From Acephala macrosclerotiorum (Eukaryota > Ascomycota > Leotiomycetes > Helotiales > Mollisiaceae): a DNA stretch of 64,000 bases. This document shows positions 35,591-46,343 of this stretch, piece after piece; position 1 is the first letter of the stretch, and every line of letters starts with the position of its first letter. The position numbers were made by a program, and so were the translations under genes. The stretch lies in the NCBI GenBank assembly GCA_014904845.1, contig MU119288.1, positions 1 to 64,000 on the forward strand, read 5' to 3'. The notes below the pieces were generated by a model that had not been told where the DNA came from, made no database searches, and worked only from the letters and a program-made list of their open reading frames with translations.

Positions 35591-36896
35591 CAGAAGTGCA
35601 CTGTCGATGTCAGTTCCAGTATTTCCTGAAGGTTCAGCTCCTTGTACAAAATGAGCATCTGCTTGAGCATCAGTTGTCCCAGGCTTCACTATACCACGAC
35701 GATGACTGGGTGAAGGTATGCTCTATGCTCCAGCTAGATAGGGGTAGGACAGCAAATACAGAAACATTCCCCCAGGCGAGCCTTCCACGGCGGTAAATGT
35801 ATCATGCATCCGACCCCGGGTGTGTTGAGCAGTAAAGGAGGCTTGGTTGCAGAAACAGTATCTATAAATGAAACAGAGCGTAGCTCGCGCGATTGAAAAC
35901 TGCAATGAAAAGTTCGAGAAGAAAGGGGAATAGGTACTGCTGTGAGAGCACCTTCTACCCGCGAACTCACTTATAACCTCATGGAGACAGTCTAAGAAGT
36001 CGAAGTCACACTACAACAAGATATGCACCCAACACAGGGTATTCTTAGTCTCCGATTTTCCCATTCTTCCAAACTTCGACGTGAACATACTGTCAAAGAC
36101 ACCGCTGGAAATTCTGTGAGAGCGTTCACTCCACCTTCGAGCCATGATTGATAGTAAAGAAGATTCAGAATCCCGGGCAACGCTCGAGCCTCGTAGTGTT
36201 CTCATCCTCAAATCATGCACCTTTGTTACATCAATCTCGGCCACAACCCTCCCTGAGAAGCAGCTCAGATAACGCGATCATATCTTTTTTAAAAAAAGAA
36301 AAGAAAAAAAAGTGAAACAACAAATCGATGCTCTGAAAGGAGCTGGACGAACTCGAAGAGTACGGAGTACATCTAACACCTCACCCTAGCTGGTGGCTCA
36401 ACATCCGGCCGATGGACTTGGAGGAACAGGACACAGGTTCAGCCAACTGCTCGCCTTAGGCCAACTTTAGGCAATCAATGAATTAAGAATTCGACATGGC
36501 AGATATGAAAGAAGATAGAGAATCCCCTGGGCTGGAAAGAGAAAGAAGCAGGAAGAGAAAACCTTGAAGAGATCGACAATAGAGGCACTATATCGCGGCC
36601 GAGAGAAAGTGCTTCCCCAGAAGCCACTTGCACCACGGGAGTGACGAATGAGGCGATACCCGTGAGCCCCGACCTCTATTACCAAGCATATCCGACGAAG
36701 CTGTCAGTCGTCCATGAGCCAATAGGGACGCGTGTTTCAAAGGCAGTTACTCCGAGATCATGAACTTCTGCCGTGTGTCGACGCCGTATAAAGGTTTGCT
36801 GTCGCCTATGTTGAGAAGCCCCTCTTCAACACAAAGCTTCGACTTCTCGCTCTTCAGTTTATTCACTAATCTGTTGCTCTTCTGAAAACTTTCTCC
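35591..36896. other. Unassigned region, possibly 5' exons of the hypothetical gene plus a promoter
   Basis: Minus-strand frames at 35,734-35,970 and 36,011-36,244 could be exons of the gene ending at 34,878. 36,250-36,890 contains a run of A/G (TTTTTTAAAAAAAGAAAAG near 36,290), purine-rich stretches and a CT-rich leader before ATG 36,897. No other feature is seen. Confidence 0.35.
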
Positions 36897-37998
36897 ATGT
36901 CTCCATTCAGTGCACCACTAGCGGAGTAGAAGTCGTCGCAGCCTTTTCTAAAGCCGTAAAAGATAAGACCTGTGCGTCCTCTCCTCCCTCCACAACATCG
37001 ATCACTGAAATCCCCAAGTCGTCATCACAGGCCCCTCAGCCAGCGGCCTCGGCGCCCAAATCGCTATCTTCCTCGCCTAAGGCCACCCCGCCAGCATCCT
37101 CCTCGGCCGCACTCCATCAAAAGTTGACCCCGTATTCGAAGAGATCAAGAACATCAGTTCCTCAACAAACGTCCAATTCATCCCTCTCGACCTCACACGA
37201 TTCTCCTCCATCAAGACCGCCGCCACAGTGATCTTAAGACCGTGGACAAGATCGACGCCCTGATCAACAACGCCGGCATCATGGTCTCATATCCTACACC
37301 TCGACAGCAGACTGTGTAGAAGCACAATTCGGAAGCAACCACATCGGGCATTTCCTTCTCACCAACCTCCTTATACCCAAGATCCTCACTGCAGGCCCAG
37401 GAGCCAGGATCGTGAATCTATCCAGCAACGGATACCAAGTTGGCGAGGTGCGATTCGACGATTATAATTTCTCCGATGGGAAAGAATATAATGTTTGGAT
37501 GGCATATGCCCAATCCAAGACTGAGAATATTTTGTTTACCGTGAGCTTGGCGGAGAAGTTGAGTCCGAAGGGGATAAGTGCTTTTGCTGTTCATCTGGGG
37601 GTTATTTGGACGAATTTGGGGGCTCATGTTCCAGGCGAGGAATGGCCTGTTTTTAGGAAGACGTTTGCTGATCGAGGTATACGCTTACTTCCTTCCGAAT
37701 TTGACGTTACAACTCATAGGTCCAGGCTTCCACTTAACTATAGGCATTAACAAGGATGTCGCCCAAGGAAGATCATACACCCTCACTGCAGCCTTGGACC
37801 TGTCACTTGAAAGTGAGTGCAACTCTAGATGATACTATGGAAACAAAACTGTCGCTAAGGTTAGAATATTCAGGCGCTTACCTGAGCAGCTGCGCTCCGG
37901 AGGAAACTCCTGAATATGCTAATAGCTCCGAGAACGCGCAAAAATTGTGGGAGTTGAGTGAGAAGATTGTGGGCAGAAGTTTGACTTATGAAACGAGA
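36897..37998 (+). pseudogene. Short-chain dehydrogenase/reductase (SDR) pseudogene
   Basis: Starting at ATG 36,897 an intron (about 36,972-37,018) is followed by VVITGPSASGLGAQIA, the SDR cofactor motif TGxxxGxG. NVQFIPLDLTRFSSIK, DALINNAGIM, ARIVNLSSNGYQ and YAQSKTENILF (Tyr-x3-Lys) follow, and the C-terminal block is NAQKLWELSEKIVG. The pieces lie in different frames: shifts occur near 36,925, 37,225 and 37,290, TAA interrupts the frame after IAIFLA near 37,078, and TGTGTAG interrupts later. The family is a classical SDR of about 320 residues similar to retinol-dehydrogenase/WW-domain-oxidoreductase-like fungal proteins; the substrate cannot be inferred. Confidence 0.78.
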
Positions 37999-38734
37999 AC
38001 ATGGAAATTAGCATTTGCGATTTCCCAGCCTCGAGTAGACTTTCTGGGCAAAATTTTCTTGCACCAGGACGTTCGCAGTTCGAAATACCTTTCCTGGCCT
38101 AGGACAGCTAGAGAAAGTCTATGGAAGGCTGGGAGACTAAAGACGCTGATCGGAATTGAAAGTGCAGTGGATATGTTGAGTGATAGGAAGGGATAGAAAG
38201 TGTAAACAGATCAGGTATATATTTCCCCTCTATACCTCCGTGTTCATGTCACCATTCCTCGGGGGAAGCGCAAATATTCTGGCTTTGTCTCCAGTGGAGG
38301 ACTCCTGTCTGCCTCATCAACTTCGGCAATCGAAGCTTCGATGGTCGATGCTAAAGGTAACCGAACCGTCGTCTAGAGTATCCGCTGACCCCACAATTGG
38401 CTTGCTCGTCGCTGCTTCATCTTCGTGTTCTCTCGTGTGCGCATCCTAGATGTCCAAAGGTAGCGCAGAGATCGATGCCTCAAGTGTGCGGAGAAGTTCT
38501 CGAACAGAACAGCGTTGTCTGGCACGGACCTAGTCATGTGTTCCTTGCGCTGCAATGTTGCCGAGGAGTGAGCAGCGTTTTGTCGCGTTGTTATGGCGAG
38601 TCTCTACTAATCAGAGAGCATAGGAAGGAGTAGGTAGGTTCGTAGAATCGCAAGGAAAGGGAGGTTTTAGAATAGAGATGGAGGTGGGGGCTCCATTGTG
38701 CTTTCCAGAACATGCCCTTTGAGCTGGAACTTGT
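37999..38734. other. Intergenic region; no supported gene
   Basis: The SDR frame runs on to about 38,196 without SDR similarity. The remainder shows only short overlapping frames. No repeat or RNA was recognised. Confidence 0.45.
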
Positions 38735-41700
38735 TCAAGTGATCCTCCTATTCTCTGGGATAGCCTCCAGCCCAAATGCCGTCCTGATAGACACAGGTGA
38801 CAGCACAATAGTATCATCGACGTCACTTTTTTTCGATGGATGAGATTTCCACCCGTCATTAGATCTCTCCTCGCCATAAGGAGGAAGACTTGCCCCTCCT
38901 AGATTACGCAGGATATCCTCGCAATTAGCGTCGAAGCGCAGATTCCACAGCCGAATACTAGCCATGAACTTCTCGGTCGCTTCTAGCTGTCTGTCTCGGC
39001 CAAATATGGAGTCAACGAATTCGGTCCCAGCATTCTTGCCGAGCTGTGCCGAGTCGTTCCCTTTCTTCTTTCCTGCTTTAAGCATAGGCTCCTGGCAAGA
39101 TTTCAGAAGTTTCTTAAGCTTGTTAAAGAGCCTCTCCCCAGATTCGATAAAGTCGTCGACCATCTCCTTGTCCTCCGACCTGCGAACTCGGTCTATAGAT
39201 TCCTCGGCACGCTTGACCTTTCCAGCTAGTTGGATCAGAAGAAGCCATAGCTCACCTGACATGTCTGCGATTGGTGTGGCCGGGCCGTGGTGGTAGACTG
39301 TCCAGTCGTATATCCACTTGCCCAGAGAATTCGCATCGAACACGCTTCCGAGGAGCATAATCGGTTCTTCAGTAGGATCCCAATTTTTGATCGAGTAGCC
39401 GGGAGGAATTCGATGCCTGCGTGCATCCTCTTCAGTTGCTTTTCGGGTGAGTGGAGCTTTCTTACTCTGGGCCGGTTGGGTGTATGGTCGTGCTGGTGTC
39501 GAAGATCGGCGACGTCGACAAGGGGCGTCGTTATACGATGGCCTGGAGATCAAAGAGTTAGCTATTGCGGTTCTTTTGCTCCTCAAAGGTCATATTCACT
39601 TACTGCTCCCACTGTTTCGGCTTTGGGCAAACTTTGCCCTCATGCATCACGAAGTCATATTCAGGATCACCGCGGTGTATGTGTGCAGCAGATCCATAAG
39701 TCGGTGGCAATTTAGCGTTTAGAGAGAAATAATATGGCGAGCATAGGCGGTAATCACTATCACGAGCTGCACCATGCCCACGGTATCTATAACCTGACCT
39801 CTTAGTCTGCGAATTATATGCGCGGTAAATTACCCCATCGATCAGGTAATCCACATACTCGTTTGCGTTCTTGTTAGGCTCTCCGGAAGACGCTCCAAAG
39901 TATGGAGAATTTCTCTGCTGAGGACGTCGTGGCGTGGGCGAGTTGTATTGGTAGTTTGGATGGTAGTTGTATTGTCCTCTAAATTGTGCCCCTGGCTTGG
40001 ATTCAGGGGTGCCCGTCAATTTGTTTAGATTGCTGTCATTCAAATTTCCAGAATCATCTTCACTGGCATTGTGCGATTCCACAGACACGGGTTGAGCACT
40101 CGATGAGGACAGCTTTTGCTTTTTCTCCCAACGAGGAGAAGACCAGGAAGCTCGTTTGCCATTGGAACTGGTGCATACAGTTGTCCTCTGTATGGTAGAT
40201 GTGCGAGGGTTTCCAGCTTTTGATGAATGACTGGGGCGCCGTGATGACGCACTCATTCTCGTCTGACTGAAAGATCGTTTAAGCAAGTCGACATACGTGA
40301 AATATTGCGATTCGGGTTCTTCTTTGATGAATTGCACTCTCCCTACGATCTTGCTACGAAGGTCGAATTCTGCTATGGGTCTGGGACATGAGATTATGGC
40401 GAACGGCACAGCGGATCGTTTTTGGTACAAACGTTTCTCTAGCTCGAGGCGGAGGTCCCGGACCATGCGCCATTGCTCAATGTCTGAAAGACGACCTCCG
40501 GCAATCTGCTTCAGACGACGATTCTGCTGAGCATCACGATGAAGGAAAGAGTCCACGATGTCTTCCACTCGACTCGTCCTGATTTTCCGCTCGCTGTCGG
40601 TTGTGTCAGACTGCACGCGATCACCCGACGAACCTGGAGAGACTGGATCAACCGAGTTCGTGATAAGTTTGTCCTCGAACTTCTGCCGCCAATAATCCTG
40701 AACAGCGGACGGGTCATCTCGGACCTCGCTACCGCAGTCTATATGAGCAATATCCGAGGAGCCTTCTGAGCGGGCCGGACCCGACGTTGCATTCTCGTCG
40801 ATGAAGCGAAGTGACTCCTCGTCTGGCTTTTTCGGACTGGTGGCGTAGCGTTGCGTCCACAATTTTGCGGCTTCGTGAAAGCCCTCTGGGTCCTCGACAT
40901 ACTTTTGTGCGATCTCGGGTACCAGTGGATCATGAACGTTGGGGGACGCGAGCAGTCCACAAATCGCGATGAGAAGTGCAAGTAAAGACCACATATCTGG
41001 CGATGTTCGTTGTGACCAAAGAGCTGTGCTTTCCGCGAAGTGGCCCCTCAAAGAGGGGGGTACTTTCGAAGGATTCCATTTCTGTTCATAATCTGCACAC
41101 AAGGCACGAGTTCTTGGATCAATGTTTGGGTGGTATATCTTTGTATGGAAGCGCAAGGTAGGGGCACCCGGTGGGGTCTTCTGAGATGCTGTCACCAAAA
41201 TCCAGAAGATACCGCCTTGGTAAGCTGTGTCAGGAGGCCCTTCGATGCTGGCTAATATTTTTCCAAGATCATCTCCGACAGGCGTTGCACTGACGAAGGG
41301 AACATGAGCTTTTCGAATCAGCTTCAGTTCATGGAACATTCTCTTCGCAACCGAAGTGCTGTTATGCGCTTGGACAACCAATTTTGGTCCAATGTCGATC
41401 CAGTAATAAAGGTCTGAATCAGCGATCTCCGCCATCGCGTCACCGTCATTAGCATCACCAGTCTCGAAGCTCAGCATCCTTGGTGCTGATCGCGACCTTC
41501 CAATCGTTTCGGCGAGCCATCGTTCGTGCTGTGGAGTATCTCTCGATGACGCGGGGGTTCCGAGGTCCTCCGAAATATCCATATCAGAAAAAGACATGGT
41601 TCCGTCTAAGTCGAAGCTGCATTGCTTGTGCATATCAATGCAGTTCGAGCATGACAGTATTCCTTCTGTGGTAGAGCACGAGAGCTTAGCATCTTCACAT

Positions 41701-42588
41701 TCCGCGCATGACCGACTGTTCATGATACTGTTGGGCATGGACTCGTCAACGTCCATTTCGTCCACAGTCTCAAGGACGTGTTCGGACGGCTTTGTCTTGG
41801 CAGTGTGGAACGAGTACGTCGAAGCATTGCTGCGAGGTTGAATGGCCCTCTCGGCATCCACCATCGATGCAATCACCACGGAGAGTCTCTTACTGGCAGC
41901 ATCCGAAACAGTCTTGTGGATGGAAGAGCCAGAGTGATGTGAAGTAGCCTCCTTAAGGAGATCCAAATCCTCTTCGTTTGTGATTGTATTGATCGCTTCG
42001 TGGATACGAAGCGCTTCGTAACGCTGCTGGACTACGCCAAGAGACGTTGTGACCTGATACAAGCCGTCTAGTAGCGTCGCGTAAGGCCCATATCGTCGTT
42101 CTTCTTGTGGACTTCTGTTTTTGTCCTTTCTGCACTCGAACTTTTAATCTCTCAAAAGACTTCTGGAAAATCCGAGTCCCGCGAAGAGTGGTGAGACCTT
42201 CTCAAAGACCAGACCCGTTGTAACGTCATATTTTCCATCAATCGCGGCCACGCTGTCTAGAAGCTGTCGAATGTTGTCCAAAGCTCGGACTTGTGGAAGG
42301 TCAAGACGGGTGTTGTATGGTATGGTAGGTTCGTGATCGAATCGCCCAGATGGCAGACCGACAGACTCTCCCCATAGTTCGAATCGTAGTCGTTGCAGAC
42401 CAAGCTAGACACGAACCTTTGATTAGCAACGAACGTAAAGCTTTCAAGAGGTCTAATTTTCTTACCAATGCAGATAATTCCTCATGTTCCCTGCTACAAT
42501 CCCTGGCAGAGACAACGACGTCAAAAACATCTACGCATGCGGAATACAAGGCTGCGACGCCAAGTGCCAAACCAACAGCTTCAGCCAT
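38735..42588 (-). CDS. HeLo - Zn2Cys6 - ubiquitin-conjugating (E2) fusion protein, two probable frameshifts
   Basis: ATG 42,588 (good context AAATGG) opens a HeLo domain: MAEAVGLALGVAALYSACVD, intron ending GTGTCTAG, then RLRFELWGESVGL and VRALDNIRQLLDSVAAIDG. Near 42,150-42,070 the frame shifts twice (FERLKVRVQKGQKQKS lies in another frame; TAA at 42,144-42,146). An 820-codon frame (42,062-39,600) follows. It has a perfect binuclear zinc cluster CX2CX6CX8CX2CX6C (CAEC...CSNC...C, residues ~119-148), then a UBC fold (~236-410) with HPNI, a Cys nine residues later (ALCADY, ~322) as candidate catalytic Cys, an insert, and LLASPNVHDPLVPEIA. A 59-nt intron (39,542-39,600) joins it in phase to a C-terminal domain (PTEEPIMLLGSVFDANSLG, KWIYDWTVYHHGP) ending at 38,735. 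HeLo domains act in fungal cell-death and incompatibility proteins; E2 domains carry ubiquitin. The role is inferred. Confidence 0.75.
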
Positions 42589-43686
42589 TTGTCATTAGAG
42601 CATGGTGTATACAAAAGGGATGGGCATCGAATAGGTATGGTTTCCGCTGCATTTCTAGCAGTCGGGAATGGATGGGAAACTATTGAAAGAGATGGAAGCC
42701 GTGGAGGGAAAGAGGTGTTGTACGTGCTGGCAAGTGAAGTGCAAAGACGCTGCGCCACCTTGTGGTTCTGGACGAACGGCTGATCAGAAGGCTGACTGAG
42801 GAATTCTCTAAATGTACAAGTCAAATTAACATAGAAGGAATATTATAATCTTCCAACGAATCCCAGGTGTAGATTAAAGTAAAGACTTGACGTTGTTTTC
42901 GTCTGAATGCTGCAACAGCTTCTGCAGCGACGAACAAGATGCCCAGCAAGTGGGTCTACAGTCACGTGTACCTTTCTTTTCCACCGTCCCTTTTGTGTCG
43001 CTTTTCTTGTATGCAACTTCTATTTCTCTCAATCTAAGCCCCTTGATTTCTCATTTTGGCCTTCCAAAGCTCTCCATGATCCCGCAAACGCTGCAGTGCA
43101 AGGCCACCCGTTCGTATCCTCCTCAGTGGCCACGAACCTTATACCTGTTCATCGGGAGCTTCATTCCGATACGATAGGCCTGATTGAGGCTTCTCCCGGA
43201 ATCATGGGTAGTAATTGCATTTTCCAAAGGTCATTGGCTACAACTTCACAAACCGCTTCTCCAGACTCCATATCCTCAGGACGTGATATCAAAATTTCAC
43301 TCCACCACTTTCTCAGCATACAATCTATGGCGCTCAGAGAACCCTAATATGGCACATTCTGGAGAACTCTTAGTAGGCAAGATTCTTATTGGCCGTGGCG
43401 ATAGCAAAGTTGCAACGGTGCTGCCGGCGAACGTGGACAGTATGCCGAACTTCTCCACTTCACCAGTGTTATCCTTCAACTCTTCTCACGCGACCATTCA
43501 CGATCAGAAGATTTCTTGACAACCATGCCTACTCTTATCAACGGCCATGCTTGGAATCGATAGAGCTCCGTGGTTGTCCAAGCAATTGGACGCGACCGTG
43601 ACCTGATATATCTCTACGATGTCGCCCCTGAAGATGAGGTTTCTCCTCTCCTTCAACCGTCCGGAAGCGCGACGTGATATCTCACG
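42589..43686. other. Upstream region plus an unrecognised coding relic (+)
   Basis: 42,589-42,830 would be the promoter of the HeLo-E2 gene. From about 42,990 to 43,674 the plus strand shows coding-like pieces in three frames (for example HPFVSSSVATNLIPVHREL, HSGELLVGKILIGRGDSKVA, VVVQAIGRDRDLIYLYDVAP before TGA at 43,674). They look like one gene broken by shifts, but I do not recognise the family. Confidence 0.35.
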
Positions 43687-45546
43687 ATGGGCTTCTCAAT
43701 CAAAGATGTTAATGTTGAAACTCCTCCTAAGGATATTGCCGAGGGCGTCACCAAAGAGATTGGTGGTGATGCCCGCCAGGCGACCGAGATCGAGCACCAG
43801 ATGACATTCTTCGAGGCCGTCAAATTATACCCTGGTGCCGTCGGCTGGTCAATCTTCTTCTCGCTCGGTATAATAATGACTGCCTTCGATCCTCAATTGC
43901 TAGGAAACCTATACGCGACTCCGGCTTTCCAGAAAGACTTCGGGTATCTCTTCGAAGGGACTATATCATCAGTGCAGCTTGGCAGACTGGGTTGGGTATG
44001 GGAAACCCAATTGGGCAATGTGTGGGAGCTCTTGGCGCGGCGTATCCAATGGAATGGTTTGGCCGGAAGAAGGTATACACATTTCTGGCCGAATTCAGAC
44101 GATTTTTCCTGACAATAACAGACATTTGCTGCCTGTGTTGCCCTTACAGCAGGGTGTATCTTCATCCAATTCTTCGCACGATCGCTCAACGTCCTACTTG
44201 CAGGCGAACTCCTTGGTGGCCTCATCCTCGGTACCTATGGTAAGTGAAATCGTGCCCTTTATTTGAAGGGATATTCGCAGTCAATGTATTCGCGAGTACT
44301 ATGATGCGACTCCTAAATCATACTTCAAATCTCACACTGATCTAATGTAGCAACAATCGCTCCAGCTTACGCATCTGAAGTCTGCCCGATCGCCCTTCGT
44401 GGCGTCTTGACAGCCTTCATCAATCTCTGCTTCGTTATAGGACAATTGATCGCCAATGGAGTTATCGCCGGTACCTCACAGCTAGACACCCATTGGGCCT
44501 ATTCTGCCCCTTTCGCCGCGCAGTGGTTCTGGCCTTTGGTCATTCTCATTGGGATGCCATTTGCACCTGAATCTCCTTAGTAGGTGCGAAAAAGTCGAAT
44601 TAAGGATGCGGAGAAGTCGCTCAAGAAATTGTCTTTCTCTGGTTTCAATGTCAAGCCAACATTGGCTATGATCATTGAGACTGACCGCCTGGAGTTGGAG
44701 ATGGAGACGGGTACCACATACTGGGACTGCTTCAAGCCTATTAACCGTCGTCGGACGGAAATATCTGTTGGGGTTTACACCATCCAAGTCTTCAGCGGTA
44801 TCTATTTGGTAGGATATGCCACATACTTCTTCCAACGTAAGTGTCCATTCAGATATCTGAGTTCTCTTCAGCGTCCGAGACTTATCGAACGCGCAAAGCT
44901 TTACTAACACATCCTAGTGGCCGGCCTCCCTACTGACAAAGCCTTCGACATGGGCGTTGGCTACCTTGCAGTAGGCTTCGTTGGCACCCTTGCTTCATGG
45001 TTCCTCCTCTCCAAAGTCGGTCGTCGCCGCATCTACATCTACGGTATCGCCGTTCTCACAGTAATGATGTTCCTGATCGGCTTCCTTGACTGCGCGCCCC
45101 ACTACTCTGAGCGTCCCGGCATTATATGGACCCAATCCGTTTTCATGATCATCTGGAACGGTATCTACGATTTGACGATTGGTCCTGTATGTTTCGTGAT
45201 CATTTGTGAGGTGTCAGCGACGAAAGTTAGGGCAAAGACTATTACGATTGCAACGGCTGTTCAGGCAGTGATGGGCATTGTGATGACGGTTGCGATTCCG
45301 TATATGATCAATCCTGATCAGGCAAATATGAGAGGGAAGCTGGGATTCTTTTTTGGTAAGCTCTGAGCATGATATGTGTTGGCACTGGATATGAGCTAAT
45401 AGCACCAAGGTGGATTGTCGCTCATCTCATTCGTTTGGGCGTACTTCCGTGTCCCTGAGACTGTCGGACGGACGTATGAGGAGCTCGACATCATGTTTGA
45501 GAGGAAGCTTCCCACAAGGGCATTCAAAAATTATAAAGTTGTTTAA
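43687..45546 (+). pseudogene. MFS sugar (maltose/alpha-glucoside-type) transporter, lightly damaged
   Basis: ATG 43,687 to TAA 45,546 in five exons with introns 44,073-44,121, 44,240-44,350, 44,837-44,917 and 45,356-45,409. The protein (about 520 residues) has the fungal alpha-glucoside permease pattern: WSIFFSLGIIMTAFDPQLLG, EWFGRKK, LAGELLGGLILGTYATIAPA, EVCPIALRGVLTAFINLC, TTYWDCFKPINRRRTEI, SKVGRRRIYIYG and the C-terminal VPETVGRTYEELDIMFE. Damage is limited to a 1-nt loss near 43,961 (GGACTATATC for expected GGACTTATATC) and two adjacent stops TAGTAG at 44,578-44,583, where this family commonly has two Trp residues after SP. Everything else is open. It would have been a proton-sugar symporter of the plasma membrane. 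Sequencing error is possible for the 1-nt change but unlikely for the double stop. Confidence 0.88.
44240..44350 (+). repeat. Introner-like intron copy B (111 nt)
   Basis: Intron GTAAGTGAAATCGTGCCC...CTAATGTAG in the sugar transporter, splitting an Ala codon in phase 1 (G/CA). Same length as copy A in the AAA ATPase gene. Conserved blocks include TGCCCTTT, GATATTC, TTCGCGAG, CGACTCCTA, CATACTT (TATACTT in A) and ACTGATCTA. The branch-point-like CTGAT lies 10-15 nt before the acceptor. Confidence 0.8.
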
Positions 45547-46343
45547 ATCTTTGAGCTTCGTGGCGTCAATTTGTCGGTGGGGACCGCTTGAGTTGTGTCT
45601 GAGCTTGAGAACAGACACATACCAAATGAATAATAATGTTTGCAAATATGATTGAATCATTTATCCATTGAACCCAACCCTTCCTTTTCAGTTGTTTCTC
45701 ACTGCCCGTCTCAGCCATTTCTCCACAGTGAATGCGAACCCTTTTGAGAAGACCATGAGCTAAAGCACGTGACTGATGGTATGAATTCCACGCCCTTTCA
45801 TCTCTTTCTTATAATGTGATTTCCCAACTAAATTAGTTCCACAATATGTATAGCTTCCTAAGCCAGTAGAATAGATAACACGACTCCGCTGTTCGAATTT
45901 TCATGTGAGATTACATGCTGGCGCCGCTATTTTGGCGTTGTTGCCCATTTTTATCTTATATTCGCGAGCTTTCTCTTCCTCCTTCGTCTCAGCACAAGTT
46001 TCCGCATACTCGTCAACAGCCTTTCGCACACCTAACCGCAAAGTTGTGGGATAATGCTGCGATTTCTTTCTTTTGTTTGATTAAGCAGCAGCCTGCTACA
46101 CTGTCTAAAACGGCATTGATAGCTGCTACTAGAGCTTCACCATCCCCCTCGTCTTACTTCCTACATCACCGTCATCGAGCCACGTCGTACTCACCCAGCT
46201 GTCGTTTTCCAGTCGATTTTTGACCTTGGACCAACTCCTCTGCCAAGACATTTTGACGATCCGAAAGTTAAGCTCAGGTGTGAGCGAATCCAACCTCAAA
46301 CTGAGCTGGAAATTTGTTTCCGCTTCCTGTCTTCGATGATACC
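45547..46343. other. Intergenic region; no supported gene
   Basis: 3' side of the transporter relic and 5' side of the HET gene. A Ser/His-rich frame at 45,915-46,223 opens with ATG but is unrecognised and overlaps no other coding signal. CT-rich sequence precedes ATG 46,344. Confidence 0.4.
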
